Of a DNA stretch of 64,000 bases, positions 36,164 to 45,869 are shown piece by piece. Numbering within the stretch: position 1 is the first letter of the stretch; the number at the start of each line of letters is the position of its first letter. The notes under the pieces are model-generated. The model saw nothing but the letters and a program-made list of their open reading frames with translations, ran no database searches and was not told the DNA's origin. The DNA is taken from NCBI RefSeq assembly GCF_014202425.1, contig NZ_JACHGT010000001.1:351160-415159 (forward strand), given 5' to 3'. Source of the DNA: Phytomonospora endophytica. Lineage in GTDB: Bacteria; Actinomycetota; Actinomycetes; Mycobacteriales; Micromonosporaceae. The position numbers and the translations under genes were made by a program.

Positions 36164-37477
36164 ATGGAACTCGACGCCGGTAACACAGCCTGGGTGCTGA
36201 TCGCCTCAGCACTCGTACTTCTCATGGTGCCGGGCCTTGCCCTGTTCTACGGCGGGCTGACGCGTGCCAAGAGCAAGGTCAACATGCTGATGATGAACCT
36301 GTCGGCCCTGGCCATCGTCAGCCTCCTGTGGGTCGCCTACGGCTACAGCGTCGCCTTCAAGGGCACCGGGGCCGTCATCGGGGACTTCACGGCGGCCGGG
36401 CTTCGTGACCTTCAGGACGCGGTGACGTCGACGGGGTTGCCCGAGTTGCTGTTCGTCGTCTTCCAGATGATGTTCGCCGGGATCACCGTCGCGCTCGTCT
36501 CGGGTGCGGTGGCCGAGCGCATGAAGTTCAGTTCCTGGCTCGTCTTCGCCGTGGTGTGGGCTTCGGTCGTGTACTTCCCCGTCGCGCACTGGGTGTGGGG
36601 TGGCGGGTTCATCGGGAACCGTGACACCGGGATCGGCGCTCTCGACTTCGCCGGTGGCACGGCTGTCCACGTCAACGCCGGAGCCGCCGCGTTCGGCCTG
36701 ATCCTCGTCCTCGGGAAGCGACTGGGCTGGCCGCACCGCGACCACAAGCCGCACAACATGTCCCTCGTCCTGCTCGGCACGGGCCTGCTGTGGTTCGGGT
36801 GGTTCGGCTTCAACGCCGGCTCCGAACTCGCCGCCGACGGGATCGCCGCGCTCGCCTTCATCAACACGCAGGTCGCCACGGCGGCCGGGGTCGTCGCCTG
36901 GATGATCGTCGACTGGATCCGCCTTGGCAAGCCGACGCTGCTCGGGTCCTGCGGTGGCGCGGTCGCCGGGCTCGTCGCCATCACGCCCGCCTGTGCCTAC
37001 GTCGAACCGCTGGGGGCGCTCGCCATCGGCGTCATCGCCGGTGCGCTGTGCCCCTTCGCGATCCTGCTGAAGAAGCGTCTCGGCTACGACGACTCGCTCG
37101 ACGTCGTCGGTGTCCACCTGGTCGCCGGTGCGGTCGGGTCGGTCCTGATCGGTGTCTTCGCGGTGGGCTCGCTGGTGCCCGAGGGCGTCAGCGCGGGTCT
37201 GGCCTACGGCGGGGGTGCTTCGCTGCTGGGCAAGCAGGCCGCGGCGGTCGGCATCGTGGCGGTCTTCTCGGCGCTCGTGGCCGCCGTCATCGGCCTCGTG
37301 CTGAAGCTCACCATCGGCCTGCGCGTCCCCGCCGAGGGCGAGGTCGCCGGGATCGACACCCACGAACACGCCGAAGAGGGCTACGTCCTCGCCTACGAGG
37401 ACGAGGACGCCTCGGCCACCGAACAGGCCGAGCAGGCCGACGAGACCGAAGGCGAACTGGTCGGCGCCGCCAAATAG
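36164..37477 (+). CDS. amtB: Ammonium transporter
   Basis: Trimeric membrane channel for ammonium (437 residues, eleven membrane segments). ATG 36164 has GGAAGGA 6 nt upstream. It has ALFYGGLTRAKSKVNMLM, the twin pore histidines in GTAVHVNAGAAAFG and VVGVHLVAGAVGS, and LLWFGWFGFNAGSEL. The cytoplasmic tail carries an acidic Glu/Asp/Ala stretch after HEHAEEGY. In many Actinobacteria glnB (PII) and glnD follow amtB; here ffh follows directly after a strong terminator, so PII must be encoded elsewhere or be absent. Confidence 0.97.
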   Translation: MELDAGNTAWVLIASALVLLMVPGLALFYGGLTRAKSKVNMLMMNLSALAIVSLLWVAYGYSVAFKGTGAVIGDFTAAGLRDLQDAVTSTGLPELLFVVFQMMFAGITVALVSGAVAERMKFSSWLVFAVVWASVVYFPVAHWVWGGGFIGNRDTGIGALDFAGGTAVHVNAGAAAFGLILVLGKRLGWPHRDHKPHNMSLVLLGTGLLWFGWFGFNAGSELAADGIAALAFINTQVATAAGVVAWMIVDWIRLGKPTLLGSCGGAVAGLVAITPACAYVEPLGALAIGVIAGALCPFAILLKKRLGYDDSLDVVGVHLVAGAVGSVLIGVFAVGSLVPEGVSAGLAYGGGASLLGKQAAAVGIVAVFSALVAAVIGLVLKLTIGLRVPAEGEVAGIDTHEHAEEGYVLAYEDEDASATEQAEQADETEGELVGAAK

Positions 37478-37485
37478 GCACCTGA

Positions 37486-37526
37486 CGGCACATGGCCCGC
37501 GAGGGGTTGTCGCGGGCCATGTGCCG
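37486..37526 (+). terminator. Strong terminator after amtB
   Basis: A perfect 17-bp stem (37486-37502 with 37510-37526) with loop GGGGTTG, starting 9 bp past the amtB stop. No U-run. Confidence 0.85.
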
Positions 37527-37591
37527 TGTCCGGCTCCGGCCGGATAGGCTCGTTGGGACCTGCTATGAGTTGACAGCGAGGACGACCACCA

Positions 37592-39124
37592 GTGTTCGAC
37601 ACTCTTTCCGAGCGCCTGTCCGGCATTTTCAACCAGCTGCGCGGCAAGGGACGCCTCACCGACGCCGACATCGACGCCACCGCGCGCGAGATCCGGCTGG
37701 CATTGCTTGAGGCCGATGTCGCGCTGCCCGTCGTGCGCACCTTCATCGGGCACGTCAAAGAACGCTGCCGCGGTGCCGAGGTGTCGAAAGCCCTCAACCC
37801 CGGCCAGCAGGTCATCAAGATCGTCAACGAGGAGCTCATCGCGATCCTCGGCGGCGAGTCTCGCCGCCTGACCTTCGCCAAACAGCCCCCCACGGTCGTC
37901 ATGCTCGCCGGCCTCCAGGGCGCCGGTAAGACGACCCTGGCGGGCAAGCTCGCGCTGTGGCTCAAAGGCCAGGGCCACGAGCCGCTCCTCGTCGCCGCCG
38001 ACCTCCAGCGCCCCAACGCCGTCGAGCAGCTCAAGGTCATGGGCGAGCGCGCGGGCGTCGAGGTCTACGCGCCCCAGCCCGGCTCCGGCGTCGGCGACCC
38101 CGTCGAGGTCGCCAAGGACTCTCTCGCGCACGCGACCCGCCACGCCCGCGACATCGTCATCGTCGACACCGCCGGCCGTCTCGGCATCGACGCCGAGATG
38201 ATGGCGCAGGCCGCGGCGATCCGCGATGTCACGAACCCCGACGAGGTCCTGTTCGTCATCGACGCGATGATCGGTCAGGACGCCGTCACCACCGCCGAGG
38301 CCTTCCGCGACGGCGTTGGCATCACCGGTGTCGTCCTCTCCAAGCTCGACGGTGACGCGCGCGGTGGTGCCGCCCTGTCGGTCCGGGAGGTCACCGGGCA
38401 GCCGATCATGTTCGCCTCCACGGGCGAGAAGCTCACCGACTTCGACGTCTTCCACCCCGACCGGATGGCTTCGCGCATCCTCGGCATGGGCGACGTGCTG
38501 ACCCTCATCGAGCAGGCCGAGACGGTCTTCGAGGAGGAGCAGAAGGAGCGGATGACCGCCAAGATGCTCGGCGGTGAGACCTTCACGCTCAACGACTTCC
38601 TGGAGCAGCTCCTCGCGGTCCGCAAGATGGGCCCGATCGCCAACCTGCTGGGCATGATGCCCGGCATGGGGCAGATGAAGGACCAGATCGCCGACCTCGA
38701 CGACAAGCACCTCGACAAGGTCACCGCGATCATCCGCTCGATGACGCCCGGTGAGCGCGAGGACCCGAAGGTCATCAAGGGCTCGCGGCGGATCCGCATC
38801 GCCAACGGCTCGGGCACCTCGGTCAACGACGTCAACCAGCTCATCACCCGCTTCTTCGACGCGCAGAAGATGATGAAGCAGATGGGCGGCATGATGGGCA
38901 TGCCGGGCGGCCGGAAGGCCACGAAGTCGCCGACGATCAAGCGCAAGGGCAAGAACGGCAAGGTCAAGAAGCGCAACGTGCGCTCGGGCGGCATCGCCGG
39001 CGGCATGTTCGGGCCGAAACCGCCCGCGCAGCTGCCCGGTCAGGACCCCTCGGGTCTGCCCTCGGACTTCCAGATGCCCAATATCGACTTCGGTCAGCTG
39101 GGCGGCAAGAAAAAGAAGGACTGA
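37592..39124 (+). CDS. ffh: Signal recognition particle protein Ffh
   Basis: SRP54-type GTPase (510 residues) that binds signal sequences and 4.5S RNA and hands nascent chains to FtsY. GTG 37592 follows GAGGA. N domain at about 1-90; G domain with GLQGAGKTTLAGKLA, DLQRPNAVEQL, VDTAGRLGIDAEMM and SKLDGDARGGAAL; Met-rich M domain from about 325 (NLLGMMPGMGQMKD, MMKQMGGMMGMPGG). The C-terminal tail is Lys-rich and ends GGKKKKD. Confidence 0.98.
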   Translation: MFDTLSERLSGIFNQLRGKGRLTDADIDATAREIRLALLEADVALPVVRTFIGHVKERCRGAEVSKALNPGQQVIKIVNEELIAILGGESRRLTFAKQPPTVVMLAGLQGAGKTTLAGKLALWLKGQGHEPLLVAADLQRPNAVEQLKVMGERAGVEVYAPQPGSGVGDPVEVAKDSLAHATRHARDIVIVDTAGRLGIDAEMMAQAAAIRDVTNPDEVLFVIDAMIGQDAVTTAEAFRDGVGITGVVLSKLDGDARGGAALSVREVTGQPIMFASTGEKLTDFDVFHPDRMASRILGMGDVLTLIEQAETVFEEEQKERMTAKMLGGETFTLNDFLEQLLAVRKMGPIANLLGMMPGMGQMKDQIADLDDKHLDKVTAIIRSMTPGEREDPKVIKGSRRIRIANGSGTSVNDVNQLITRFFDAQKMMKQMGGMMGMPGGRKATKSPTIKRKGKNGKVKKRNVRSGGIAGGMFGPKPPAQLPGQDPSGLPSDFQMPNIDFGQLGGKKKKD

Positions 39125-39129
39125 CGTCC

Positions 39130-40224
39130 GTGCCGCGCGAGGTGGAGCCGCTGCACGTCCGTGCCGTCGTCCTGCCCGGTGACGAGGTGACCGACCTGTA
39201 CCTGTACGGGGACACGGTCACCTTCGAGCCGATCGCGGGCGCCCGCACGATCGTCGACGGCGGTTTCGTCCTCCCCGGTCTCGTCGACGCGCACTGCCAC
39301 ATCGGCATCAAACGCGGCTCGAACCCGGTGACCTCGCTCGACGAGGCCCGCGCCTTCGCCGCCGTCGACCGGGACGCCGGTGTCCTCGCCATCCGTGACG
39401 CGGGTTCGCCTTTCCCGTACCCGGAACTCGACGACGATCCCGACGTGCCGCGACTCGTGCGCGCGGGCCGCCACCTCGCGCCCGCGAAGCGCTACCTCCG
39501 GGGCGTCGCGATCGAGTGCACGCCCGAGGAGCTGCCGCTCCGCGCGGCCGAGCAGGCCGAACTCGGCAACGGCTGGATCAAACTCGTCGCCGACTGGATC
39601 GACCGCGGTGAAGGCGACCTCGGCCCCACCTACGACGCCTCCGTGCTCGCCGCCGCGATCGACGCCGCCCACGACGCGGGCGCCAAAGTCGCCGTGCACA
39701 CCTTCAGTGAGGAGGCCGTCGCCGCCGTCGTGCGGGCCGGCGTCGACTCCGTCGAACACGGCACGGGCCTGTCGCTCGACCTCATCGACGAGATGGCCGC
39801 CCGGGGCACCGCGCTGGTCCCGACGATGATCAACATCGCGACCTTCGACGACATCGCCGCCCACGCCGACCCGAAGTTCCCCGTCTACGCCGAGCACATG
39901 CGCCGCCTCAAGACCGGGTTCCCCGAGGTCGTGCGGGCCGCGCACGAGGCGGGCGTGCCGATCTATGTGGGCACCGACGCCGGGGGCGGCATCGACCACG
40001 GTCTCGCCGCCGAGGAGATGATCCTGCTCAACGAACTCGCCGGGATCCCCACCGAGGAGGTCATCGCCGCGGCGAGCTGGCGCGGCCGGGACTGGCTCGG
40101 TTTCGGTTCGCTGACCGAGCGAGGGCTCGCCGACCTCGTCGCCTACGACACCGACCCGCGAAAGGACCTGCGCGTGCTGCGGGACCCGAAACGGATCGTG
40201 CTGCGGGGACGGGTCGTCAAGTAG
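39130..40224 (+). CDS. Amidohydrolase-superfamily metal-dependent hydrolase
   Basis: Imidazolonepropionase-like TIM-barrel hydrolase (364 residues); substrate unknown. GTG 39130 is 5 bp after ffh with GAAGGA in the ffh end, so it is co-transcribed. It has the N-terminal beta cap, LVDAHCHIG (HxH metal site), WIKLVADW (possible metal-bridging Lys), VAVHTFSEEAV (His), VEHGTGL (His) and VGTDAGG (catalytic Asp). The C-terminal cap has ERGLADLVAYDTDPR. It ends 18 bp from the convergent AAA gene. Confidence 0.92.
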   Translation: MPREVEPLHVRAVVLPGDEVTDLYLYGDTVTFEPIAGARTIVDGGFVLPGLVDAHCHIGIKRGSNPVTSLDEARAFAAVDRDAGVLAIRDAGSPFPYPELDDDPDVPRLVRAGRHLAPAKRYLRGVAIECTPEELPLRAAEQAELGNGWIKLVADWIDRGEGDLGPTYDASVLAAAIDAAHDAGAKVAVHTFSEEAVAAVVRAGVDSVEHGTGLSLDLIDEMAARGTALVPTMINIATFDDIAAHADPKFPVYAEHMRRLKTGFPEVVRAAHEAGVPIYVGTDAGGGIDHGLAAEEMILLNELAGIPTEEVIAAASWRGRDWLGFGSLTERGLADLVAYDTDPRKDLRVLRDPKRIVLRGRVVK

Positions 40225-40242
40225 CCCGCCCCCGGGTGGTCC

Positions 40243-42078
40243 CTACCGCAGCTTCGCCATCGCCGCCACCGCGTCGACCCACACCCGCTGCTTCTCCGGT
40301 GTCTGCCCGACCAGGTACGTCGCGCGCAGCTTCGGCGGCAGGTGCAGCAGCAACCGCGCCACGACCTCGATGTTGTCCCGCAGCTGCGAGGCCTCGGCGT
40401 TGGCGAAGACCTGGTGCACCAGGTCCGTGACGTCGGTGCCCTCGTCGTTCGACTCGGCCGCGATCATCAACCGCGCCTCCCAGCCGTCGACGTCGGAGGC
40501 CAGTTCACGCAGACCCACCGGCTTGTTGTCGGCCAGACGCGCCTCAAGCCCCGACAGCGACACCGGCGCGTAGTCGCCGTCGCCCAGATAGATCAGCCCG
40601 GTCCGCAACGGCTGTTCATGCCGGTGCAGCTTGATCAACCGCTCGATCGTCCGCTTCGTGACCCACTCGCGGCCCTCATCGTCGATGTCGTTCTTCCACC
40701 ACTCCAGCACCACCTCGGCGGTGTGGCCGTAAGTGTCGATCAGCCACTGGTTGGCCGGGATGTCATCGGGCCGGACCTCATAACTCACCGTGAAACGGCT
40801 CGCCTGGGCCACGTTGTTGCTCGACACCATCAGCTTGCGGCCCAGGTGATACGGCGGATTCTGCAACGCGATCTGCGCCTTCAGGTTCTGGATCGGACGG
40901 CCCGCGAGGGTCCACTCCTGCGTGACCTCCATCAACTTCGCGAAAGCCGCCTTGTCCTTCGGCCGGTTGTACTCGTCCCAGACCAGGACCTTCGGTTCAC
41001 GACCCAGCAGGCTGCGCGTCAACAGCGCCTCCAGGCTCCCGTCGGGCGTGGGGACCGGCACGCACAGATCCTCCACATTCGTCACCGGCAGCGAGAAGTA
41101 CACCGGGTCACGACCGATCTCGTCGCGCACGACCTGTTTCGTCACCGCCGTCTTCCCGCACCCGGGAGGCCCCTGCAGCAGCACCGCCCACCGGTTGCGG
41201 ATCGCCGCCCGCAGAATCCGCCGCACCGGGTCGGCGACCGTCGCCGGCGACGAGACGCCCAGGGCCTTGCCGATCCGGCCCAGGATCTCATCGGTCAAGT
41301 CGCGCGGCTTGCCCTTCTGCTCATCGGCCAGCCGCAACCGCGTCCCGTTCACCAGTGGCAGACCCCACTCCAGCGGGAAACCCTCCCGCGCGCAGTCCAG
41401 GACGTGCTGCAGCGTCCGCGGCGACAGCAGCTGCCGCACCACGGGCGCCTGCGCCGCCCAGACCTGGAACACCGGCGCCAGATCCCACGACGGATACCGC
41501 GCCGACAGGAACCGCCGCCACGAGGTGTCGTTGGCGCTGATCCGCATCGTCACCATCCGGTCGAGGACCGCCAGGTCACTGCGCCGGGCACTGGTCTCCG
41601 CCGAGGACTCGTTGTCGGTGAGGAACACCCCGACACAGCCCAGCTCCCGCAGATCGTGCTCGCCGAGGGTCCAGTCGCACGCGATCTGCATCAGCTGCGA
41701 CTGGATGGTGTCCCCGGCCTGCAGCGAGTCGTCCAGCAACAGCACGAACGGCCGGCCCGGATTGAGCTGCTTCATGATCAGCTGCCGCAGCGCCAGCCCG
41801 CCCCGGTCCGTCCGGACCGGCGCGTTGACCAGCAGGTCGTCCGGCGTCAGGTTCGCCGCCGGGACCAGCACCACCTCGGTGTCGGGATACCGCTTCGGGA
41901 TGTAGGACAGGAAGGTCGCCGTCTTCCCGATCCCATGCTCGCCGAACACCTGCCCGGTCTGGCCCATCGCGATCATCGCGTCGATGAAACGCTCAAGGGC
42001 CGAAGGTTCCGGCGCGTTCGCCGCGGCCTTCGCCTTGCGCGGCGTCCCGCGCCTGTCCCCGGTCATCAGCTCCGTCAT
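40243..42078 (-). CDS. Tandem AAA+ (MoxR-type) ATPase of the VWA/zincin cassette
   Basis: The 611-residue protein has two AAA+ modules. Module 1: Walker A GEHGIGKT (46-53), Walker B FVLLLDD (111-117). Module 2: Walker A GPPGCGKT (303-310), Walker B KVLVWDEYNRP (about 360) and a SNN sensor-1-like stretch. MoxR-type ATPases act as chaperones that remodel proteins with a VWA partner. ATG 42078 has GGGAGAG upstream and overlaps the stop of the VWA gene (ATGA). It is the last gene of a four-gene translationally chained unit. Two modules in one chain differ from classical single-module MoxR. Confidence 0.88.
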   Translation of the reverse strand: MTELMTGDRRGTPRKAKAAANAPEPSALERFIDAMIAMGQTGQVFGEHGIGKTATFLSYIPKRYPDTEVVLVPAANLTPDDLLVNAPVRTDRGGLALRQLIMKQLNPGRPFVLLLDDSLQAGDTIQSQLMQIACDWTLGEHDLRELGCVGVFLTDNESSAETSARRSDLAVLDRMVTMRISANDTSWRRFLSARYPSWDLAPVFQVWAAQAPVVRQLLSPRTLQHVLDCAREGFPLEWGLPLVNGTRLRLADEQKGKPRDLTDEILGRIGKALGVSSPATVADPVRRILRAAIRNRWAVLLQGPPGCGKTAVTKQVVRDEIGRDPVYFSLPVTNVEDLCVPVPTPDGSLEALLTRSLLGREPKVLVWDEYNRPKDKAAFAKLMEVTQEWTLAGRPIQNLKAQIALQNPPYHLGRKLMVSSNNVAQASRFTVSYEVRPDDIPANQWLIDTYGHTAEVVLEWWKNDIDDEGREWVTKRTIERLIKLHRHEQPLRTGLIYLGDGDYAPVSLSGLEARLADNKPVGLRELASDVDGWEARLMIAAESNDEGTDVTDLVHQVFANAEASQLRDNIEVVARLLLHLPPKLRATYLVGQTPEKQRVWVDAVAAMAKLR

Positions 42079-43505
42079 CGCTCTCCCGTGGTGACCCGAT
42101 GGCAGGCCATCGGCGGATCGTGTCTTTCCGGCCAGTCGTCGCCTCCGTCGGTGATCAGCCAGATCCACTTGCCCGGCTCCGCCGGCGACACCACGGGCGC
42201 GTACCCGTCGGTCACCATGATCACCGCGTCGGCCTTCTCCTCGAAGGTCGCGCCGCCGACCTCAAGACGGCCCTCGGCGTAGTCCACGACGTTCTGGAAA
42301 TTCGTGCCCCCGCCGCCGTGCACCCGCTCACCGGGCTTGAACGGCATCACGACCCCGTCGAAGCTCAGCCAGTGCGTCTCCACCCCGTCGGTCTGCCCCA
42401 CCAGCGTCGTCAGCCACTCCACGACGTCATCGGACATCGAACCCGAGGTGTCGAAGGCGACCAGCACCACCTTCGTCCGCTCCCGCCCCCGCCGCGACAG
42501 CAGCGGCTCGTGCCCCAGCGACAGCAGGACCGCGCCCAGCTTCTTCGGGTAGACCAGCCGTTCGCCCTCCCGCAGCTTCGAGGCCAGCACGTCGATCAGC
42601 CAGCGCTTCCACCAGTCGACCCGGCGCGTCTTCGGCGTCTGCCCGCGCAGCGCGGACAGCCCCAGCTCGCCCCACATCTTGCTCAGGCCGTCGTCGTCGC
42701 CGTCGCTGCGCCCGGCGAGGTCGAGCAGTTCGTCCTTCGCCGACCGGTTCCCCCGGCGCGCCTGCCGCATCGTCTCCTCCAGCACGGCCCGGCCGATGCG
42801 CGCGACGGTCTCGTCGTCGAGCGGCACACCCCCGTCGCCGTGGATGCACACGTACGACGGGCCCGGAGGATGCCTCATGCGCTTGAGTTCGGCGTAGACG
42901 GTCATGTCGGTCTCCACGAAGTCCTCGAAGGACAGTGGTTCCAGGCCCTGCCCGCGCAGATCGCGCCGGTAGGCCTCGTGGACCTCGGCGGGATCGACGC
43001 CGGTTGGCCGGACCGTCCCGTCGGCGAGGCGCTCGCCCGGCAGCGTGGAGCGGCCAAGGCGCCGCATCGCGACGTGGTTGATGCTCACCTCGGCGGCGAT
43101 GGTGAAGACCGGGTCTTCGCGCAGCTCACGCTCGACGTACATGTGCCGGTGCACCAGGTGGCGCGCCTCGTGGAACAGCACGAACTTGACGCCCGCGACG
43201 TCGAGGCGGCAGAAGAAGTCCGGGTTGTACAGCAGCATGCACGCGCCCGCGCCGGTCGCGACGACCGCGGCGGTGTCGATCGCGGTCGTCGCGATCTGGT
43301 GATGGCACTTGGCGTACAGCCAGGACGTCATGACGCTGTCGCTGATGCCGAGGTCGAGCAGCGCCGACTCCTTCAGCGCCCGGGCCCGCTCGATCACCTC
43401 CGGCTCGGCTGGTTCGTGCGCGACGAGGGCGTGCCGGTCGGCGAGGTCGACGGGCCTGCGGGGATGGGGATGGGAGTGACCGGTGGCGGCTTCGGGGGTC
43501 GTCAA
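42075..43505 (-). CDS. Metallopeptidase-like plus VWA protein (COG3864/DUF2201 type)
   Basis: The 476-residue product starts at TTG 43505 after GGAGGGG and shares TTGA with the preceding stop. The N-terminal part has a zincin motif HEARHLVHRH (HExxH at 112-116) and SINHVAMRRLG. The C-terminal part is VWA-like with MIDAS-type DTSGSMSDD (about 355-365), GGGGTNFQ and the later Asp in VTDGYAPV. COG3864 proteins are often paired with MoxR ATPases. Whether the zincin cuts proteins is unknown; the His/Glu residues are intact. Its stop overlaps the ATPase start. Confidence 0.88.
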   Translation of the reverse strand: MTTPEAATGHSHPHPRRPVDLADRHALVAHEPAEPEVIERARALKESALLDLGISDSVMTSWLYAKCHHQIATTAIDTAAVVATGAGACMLLYNPDFFCRLDVAGVKFVLFHEARHLVHRHMYVERELREDPVFTIAAEVSINHVAMRRLGRSTLPGERLADGTVRPTGVDPAEVHEAYRRDLRGQGLEPLSFEDFVETDMTVYAELKRMRHPPGPSYVCIHGDGGVPLDDETVARIGRAVLEETMRQARRGNRSAKDELLDLAGRSDGDDDGLSKMWGELGLSALRGQTPKTRRVDWWKRWLIDVLASKLREGERLVYPKKLGAVLLSLGHEPLLSRRGRERTKVVLVAFDTSGSMSDDVVEWLTTLVGQTDGVETHWLSFDGVVMPFKPGERVHGGGGTNFQNVVDYAEGRLEVGGATFEEKADAVIMVTDGYAPVVSPAEPGKWIWLITDGGDDWPERHDPPMACHRVTTGER

Positions 43506-45859
43506 CGCCCCTCCGTTCCCATGACGGTGGCGGCGGTGGCGAGCAGCGCGGCGACGGGGCCGTCGAACTCGTCGAGCAGCCGAACGGCGAGGATCCAGGC
43601 GTCCTGGTCGGTGCCGAGGGTGTGGCGGACCATGTCCGACAGTGTCGCGCGCGCCCGCGCGGCGTCGAACGCGGGCGGCGGATCCTCGATGAGTTCCCCG
43701 ATCAGGCGCAGGGCGCCCACCGCGGGCCGCGCGTGCAGCAGCAGGTCCGTTGTGGACAGTCGGCCGGCGGTGAGGGCACGGCGGATCCAGGCGCGCTCCT
43801 CGTAACGGTGGCTCAACGGGTTCTTCCCGACCACGGCGCCGCTCTCGGCACCGCCGAGGATCGCGCGCTCGGCCGGGCTGAGTCCGACCAGCACCCGCTC
43901 GGACTCCGCGCGGATGTCCGCGGGGCAGTCGTCGACGTGGGCGAAGCGGCCGAAGACGTCGTCGCGGAAGGGCTCTTCGCGGTGGGCGGCCAGGATCTCC
44001 GGCCAGTGCCACAGGTGCGACTCGGCGAGCAGCGCCACCGGATCGACGGCCGGGTCGCGCAGGGCCGCGACCTGGCCGCGCGCGCTCTCGCCGTGGGCGA
44101 CGCGGGCGCTGAGGCTGTCGACGGCCGCGGCCTCGTCGCCGATCGCGAGGAGGTCCCGGAGCGCGTGGTCGACCGTCGCCAGGAAGGCGGGCCGCCGGGG
44201 ATCGGTGGCATGGGCCTTGAGTTCACCGTGGAACTCCACCAGCCGCTCGGTGCCCCGATGCCGCCACACGTTCAGCAGCATCCGCAGTTGCGGCACCTCG
44301 CCGCGGACGCGCTGGGACTGCAGGATCGACCACTGGACCTCGGTGTCGGCGCACACGACGGCGTCGCGCGGATGCCAGTCGTCGCGGCCGAGGCGGCGGA
44401 GTTCGAGGCGGAAGGCCGGGTCGAGGCGGCGGGCGAGGACGCGCTCACGGAGCGGGCGGTCGCAGTTCGGGTGCTTGAAGACGCGGGCGTCGACGAGCGG
44501 TTCACCGAGGTCGAGGAGGCGGCCGAGTTCGGCGGCCGACAGTTCCGGTCGCGCGGCCAGGAGGGCCTGCTGGGCCGGGGTGCCGTAGGAGGTGAGGTGG
44601 TCGATCCAGTCGGCGCGGAACGGGCTCTCCGACAGCAGCAGAGCGGTGGTGGGGGCGTCGAGTTCGGCGAGGACGGTCATCTGGACGACCGTGTCGGTGA
44701 CGCTGAGGAGCCCGGCGAGGGCGGCGCGTTCGGCGCCGGGCTGGCCCGCTCCGGCCGCTCGGCCGCTGCGCCGGGGCGCGTCGGTGAAGAGTTCGGTGAT
44801 GGAGCCGTCGAAGCGGCGCAGGCGGGCGCGCATGCGGTCCCAGGCGCGTGGGTCCTCGCCGAGCCGTTCGGTGACGAGGGCGGCGAGTTCGTCGGTGAGG
44901 GGCTTCCAGGCGGGCGAGGCCGAGCGGCGCAGGACCGCCGCGAGCACGGCCGGCGCGGGTCGGGCCTCGGCGGCGATGAGGGCGGCGTGGCCGTTCTCCT
45001 CGACGAGGCGTGTGATGAGCCCGGCGACGGCCTTGTCGGGCGCGGGCACCGAGGCGGGGGCCGTCAGCAGGCCCGGGTGGACGCGGTGGGCGGACCGCAC
45101 GACGACGGCGGAGTCGGTGCGGTAGAAGGCGAGCAGCGCGTCCTCGGAGCAGTCGGGGCGCGCGGCGAGAACGTCGACGAGCATGCCGGAGAAGGGTTTG
45201 CGGCGGTGGGCCTCGATGACCGTGGGCCACTCGATGACCCCGCGCTTGCCGATGGCGTCGCGGTGGAGGTGGTCGGGCGCGGTTCGCAGCTCCTCGATGA
45301 GGCCGGTGGTGCCTTCGAGGAGCGCCGTGCGTGCGGCGAGGCCGGGGGGTGGCTCGGTGCCCTCCAGCGTGTGGATGGCGAGCCGGGCCCGATGCCGTTC
45401 GGCCTCGCTGAGGTACAGGCTGTCGACGGCGTGGCGGACGAGCTCGGGGAAAGGCGCGCGTAGGACGTTGGCGGCCTCGACCTGCCAGCGCTCGGGGTGG
45501 TGCAGCATCCCTTCGCGGAGGCCGTCGGGGCCGTGCCAGCACGCTCGTTCCGGGGGAGAGGACAGCAGCAGGCCCTGCGCCTCGTGGGGGAGGGTCAGGA
45601 GGGTCTCCATCCCGCAGGGGCAGGTTCCGGCGATCCGTGTGTGCAGGTCGGTGTTCTCGGGGTCGCGACGGATCAGGGCGGCCAGCTGGGCGTCGAGACC
45701 ATGGCGCAGCACCGTTTCGAGCAGCCCGCCGGGGAGTTCGGTGAGGCGTTCGAGGATGCCGGCGAGGACGTCGCCGAGCGCGGTGGTCACTCGCTCCCAG
45801 TCCATGTCGCCGGCGGCGGCGAGCAGCACGCTTCCGGCGTAGCGTTCGTTGCGCGTCAC
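43502..45859 (-). CDS. Giant cassette protein C (785 residues), WP/AH/EPF family
   Basis: Not recognised. Mostly alpha-helical and soluble, related to the two upstream large genes. It carries the family motif twice: IEWPTVIEAHRRKPF (about 209-223) and LWHWPEILAAHREEPF (about 625). It also shares WHGPDG (about 108), VVCADTEVQWSILQSQRVRG and PQLRMLLNVWRHRG with them. A Cys pair CPCGM occurs near residue 80. GTG 45859 lies 10 bp after gene B with GGGGAA between. Its stop overlaps the VWA start (TTGA). It is the most divergent of the three copies. It may be a target or adaptor of the MoxR/VWA pair. Confidence 0.82.
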   Translation of the reverse strand: MTRNERYAGSVLLAAAGDMDWERVTTALGDVLAGILERLTELPGGLLETVLRHGLDAQLAALIRRDPENTDLHTRIAGTCPCGMETLLTLPHEAQGLLLSSPPERACWHGPDGLREGMLHHPERWQVEAANVLRAPFPELVRHAVDSLYLSEAERHRARLAIHTLEGTEPPPGLAARTALLEGTTGLIEELRTAPDHLHRDAIGKRGVIEWPTVIEAHRRKPFSGMLVDVLAARPDCSEDALLAFYRTDSAVVVRSAHRVHPGLLTAPASVPAPDKAVAGLITRLVEENGHAALIAAEARPAPAVLAAVLRRSASPAWKPLTDELAALVTERLGEDPRAWDRMRARLRRFDGSITELFTDAPRRSGRAAGAGQPGAERAALAGLLSVTDTVVQMTVLAELDAPTTALLLSESPFRADWIDHLTSYGTPAQQALLAARPELSAAELGRLLDLGEPLVDARVFKHPNCDRPLRERVLARRLDPAFRLELRRLGRDDWHPRDAVVCADTEVQWSILQSQRVRGEVPQLRMLLNVWRHRGTERLVEFHGELKAHATDPRRPAFLATVDHALRDLLAIGDEAAAVDSLSARVAHGESARGQVAALRDPAVDPVALLAESHLWHWPEILAAHREEPFRDDVFGRFAHVDDCPADIRAESERVLVGLSPAERAILGGAESGAVVGKNPLSHRYEERAWIRRALTAGRLSTTDLLLHARPAVGALRLIGELIEDPPPAFDAARARATLSDMVRHTLGTDQDAWILAVRLLDEFDGPVAALLATAATVMGTEGR

Positions 45860-45869
45860 GTCGTTCCCC

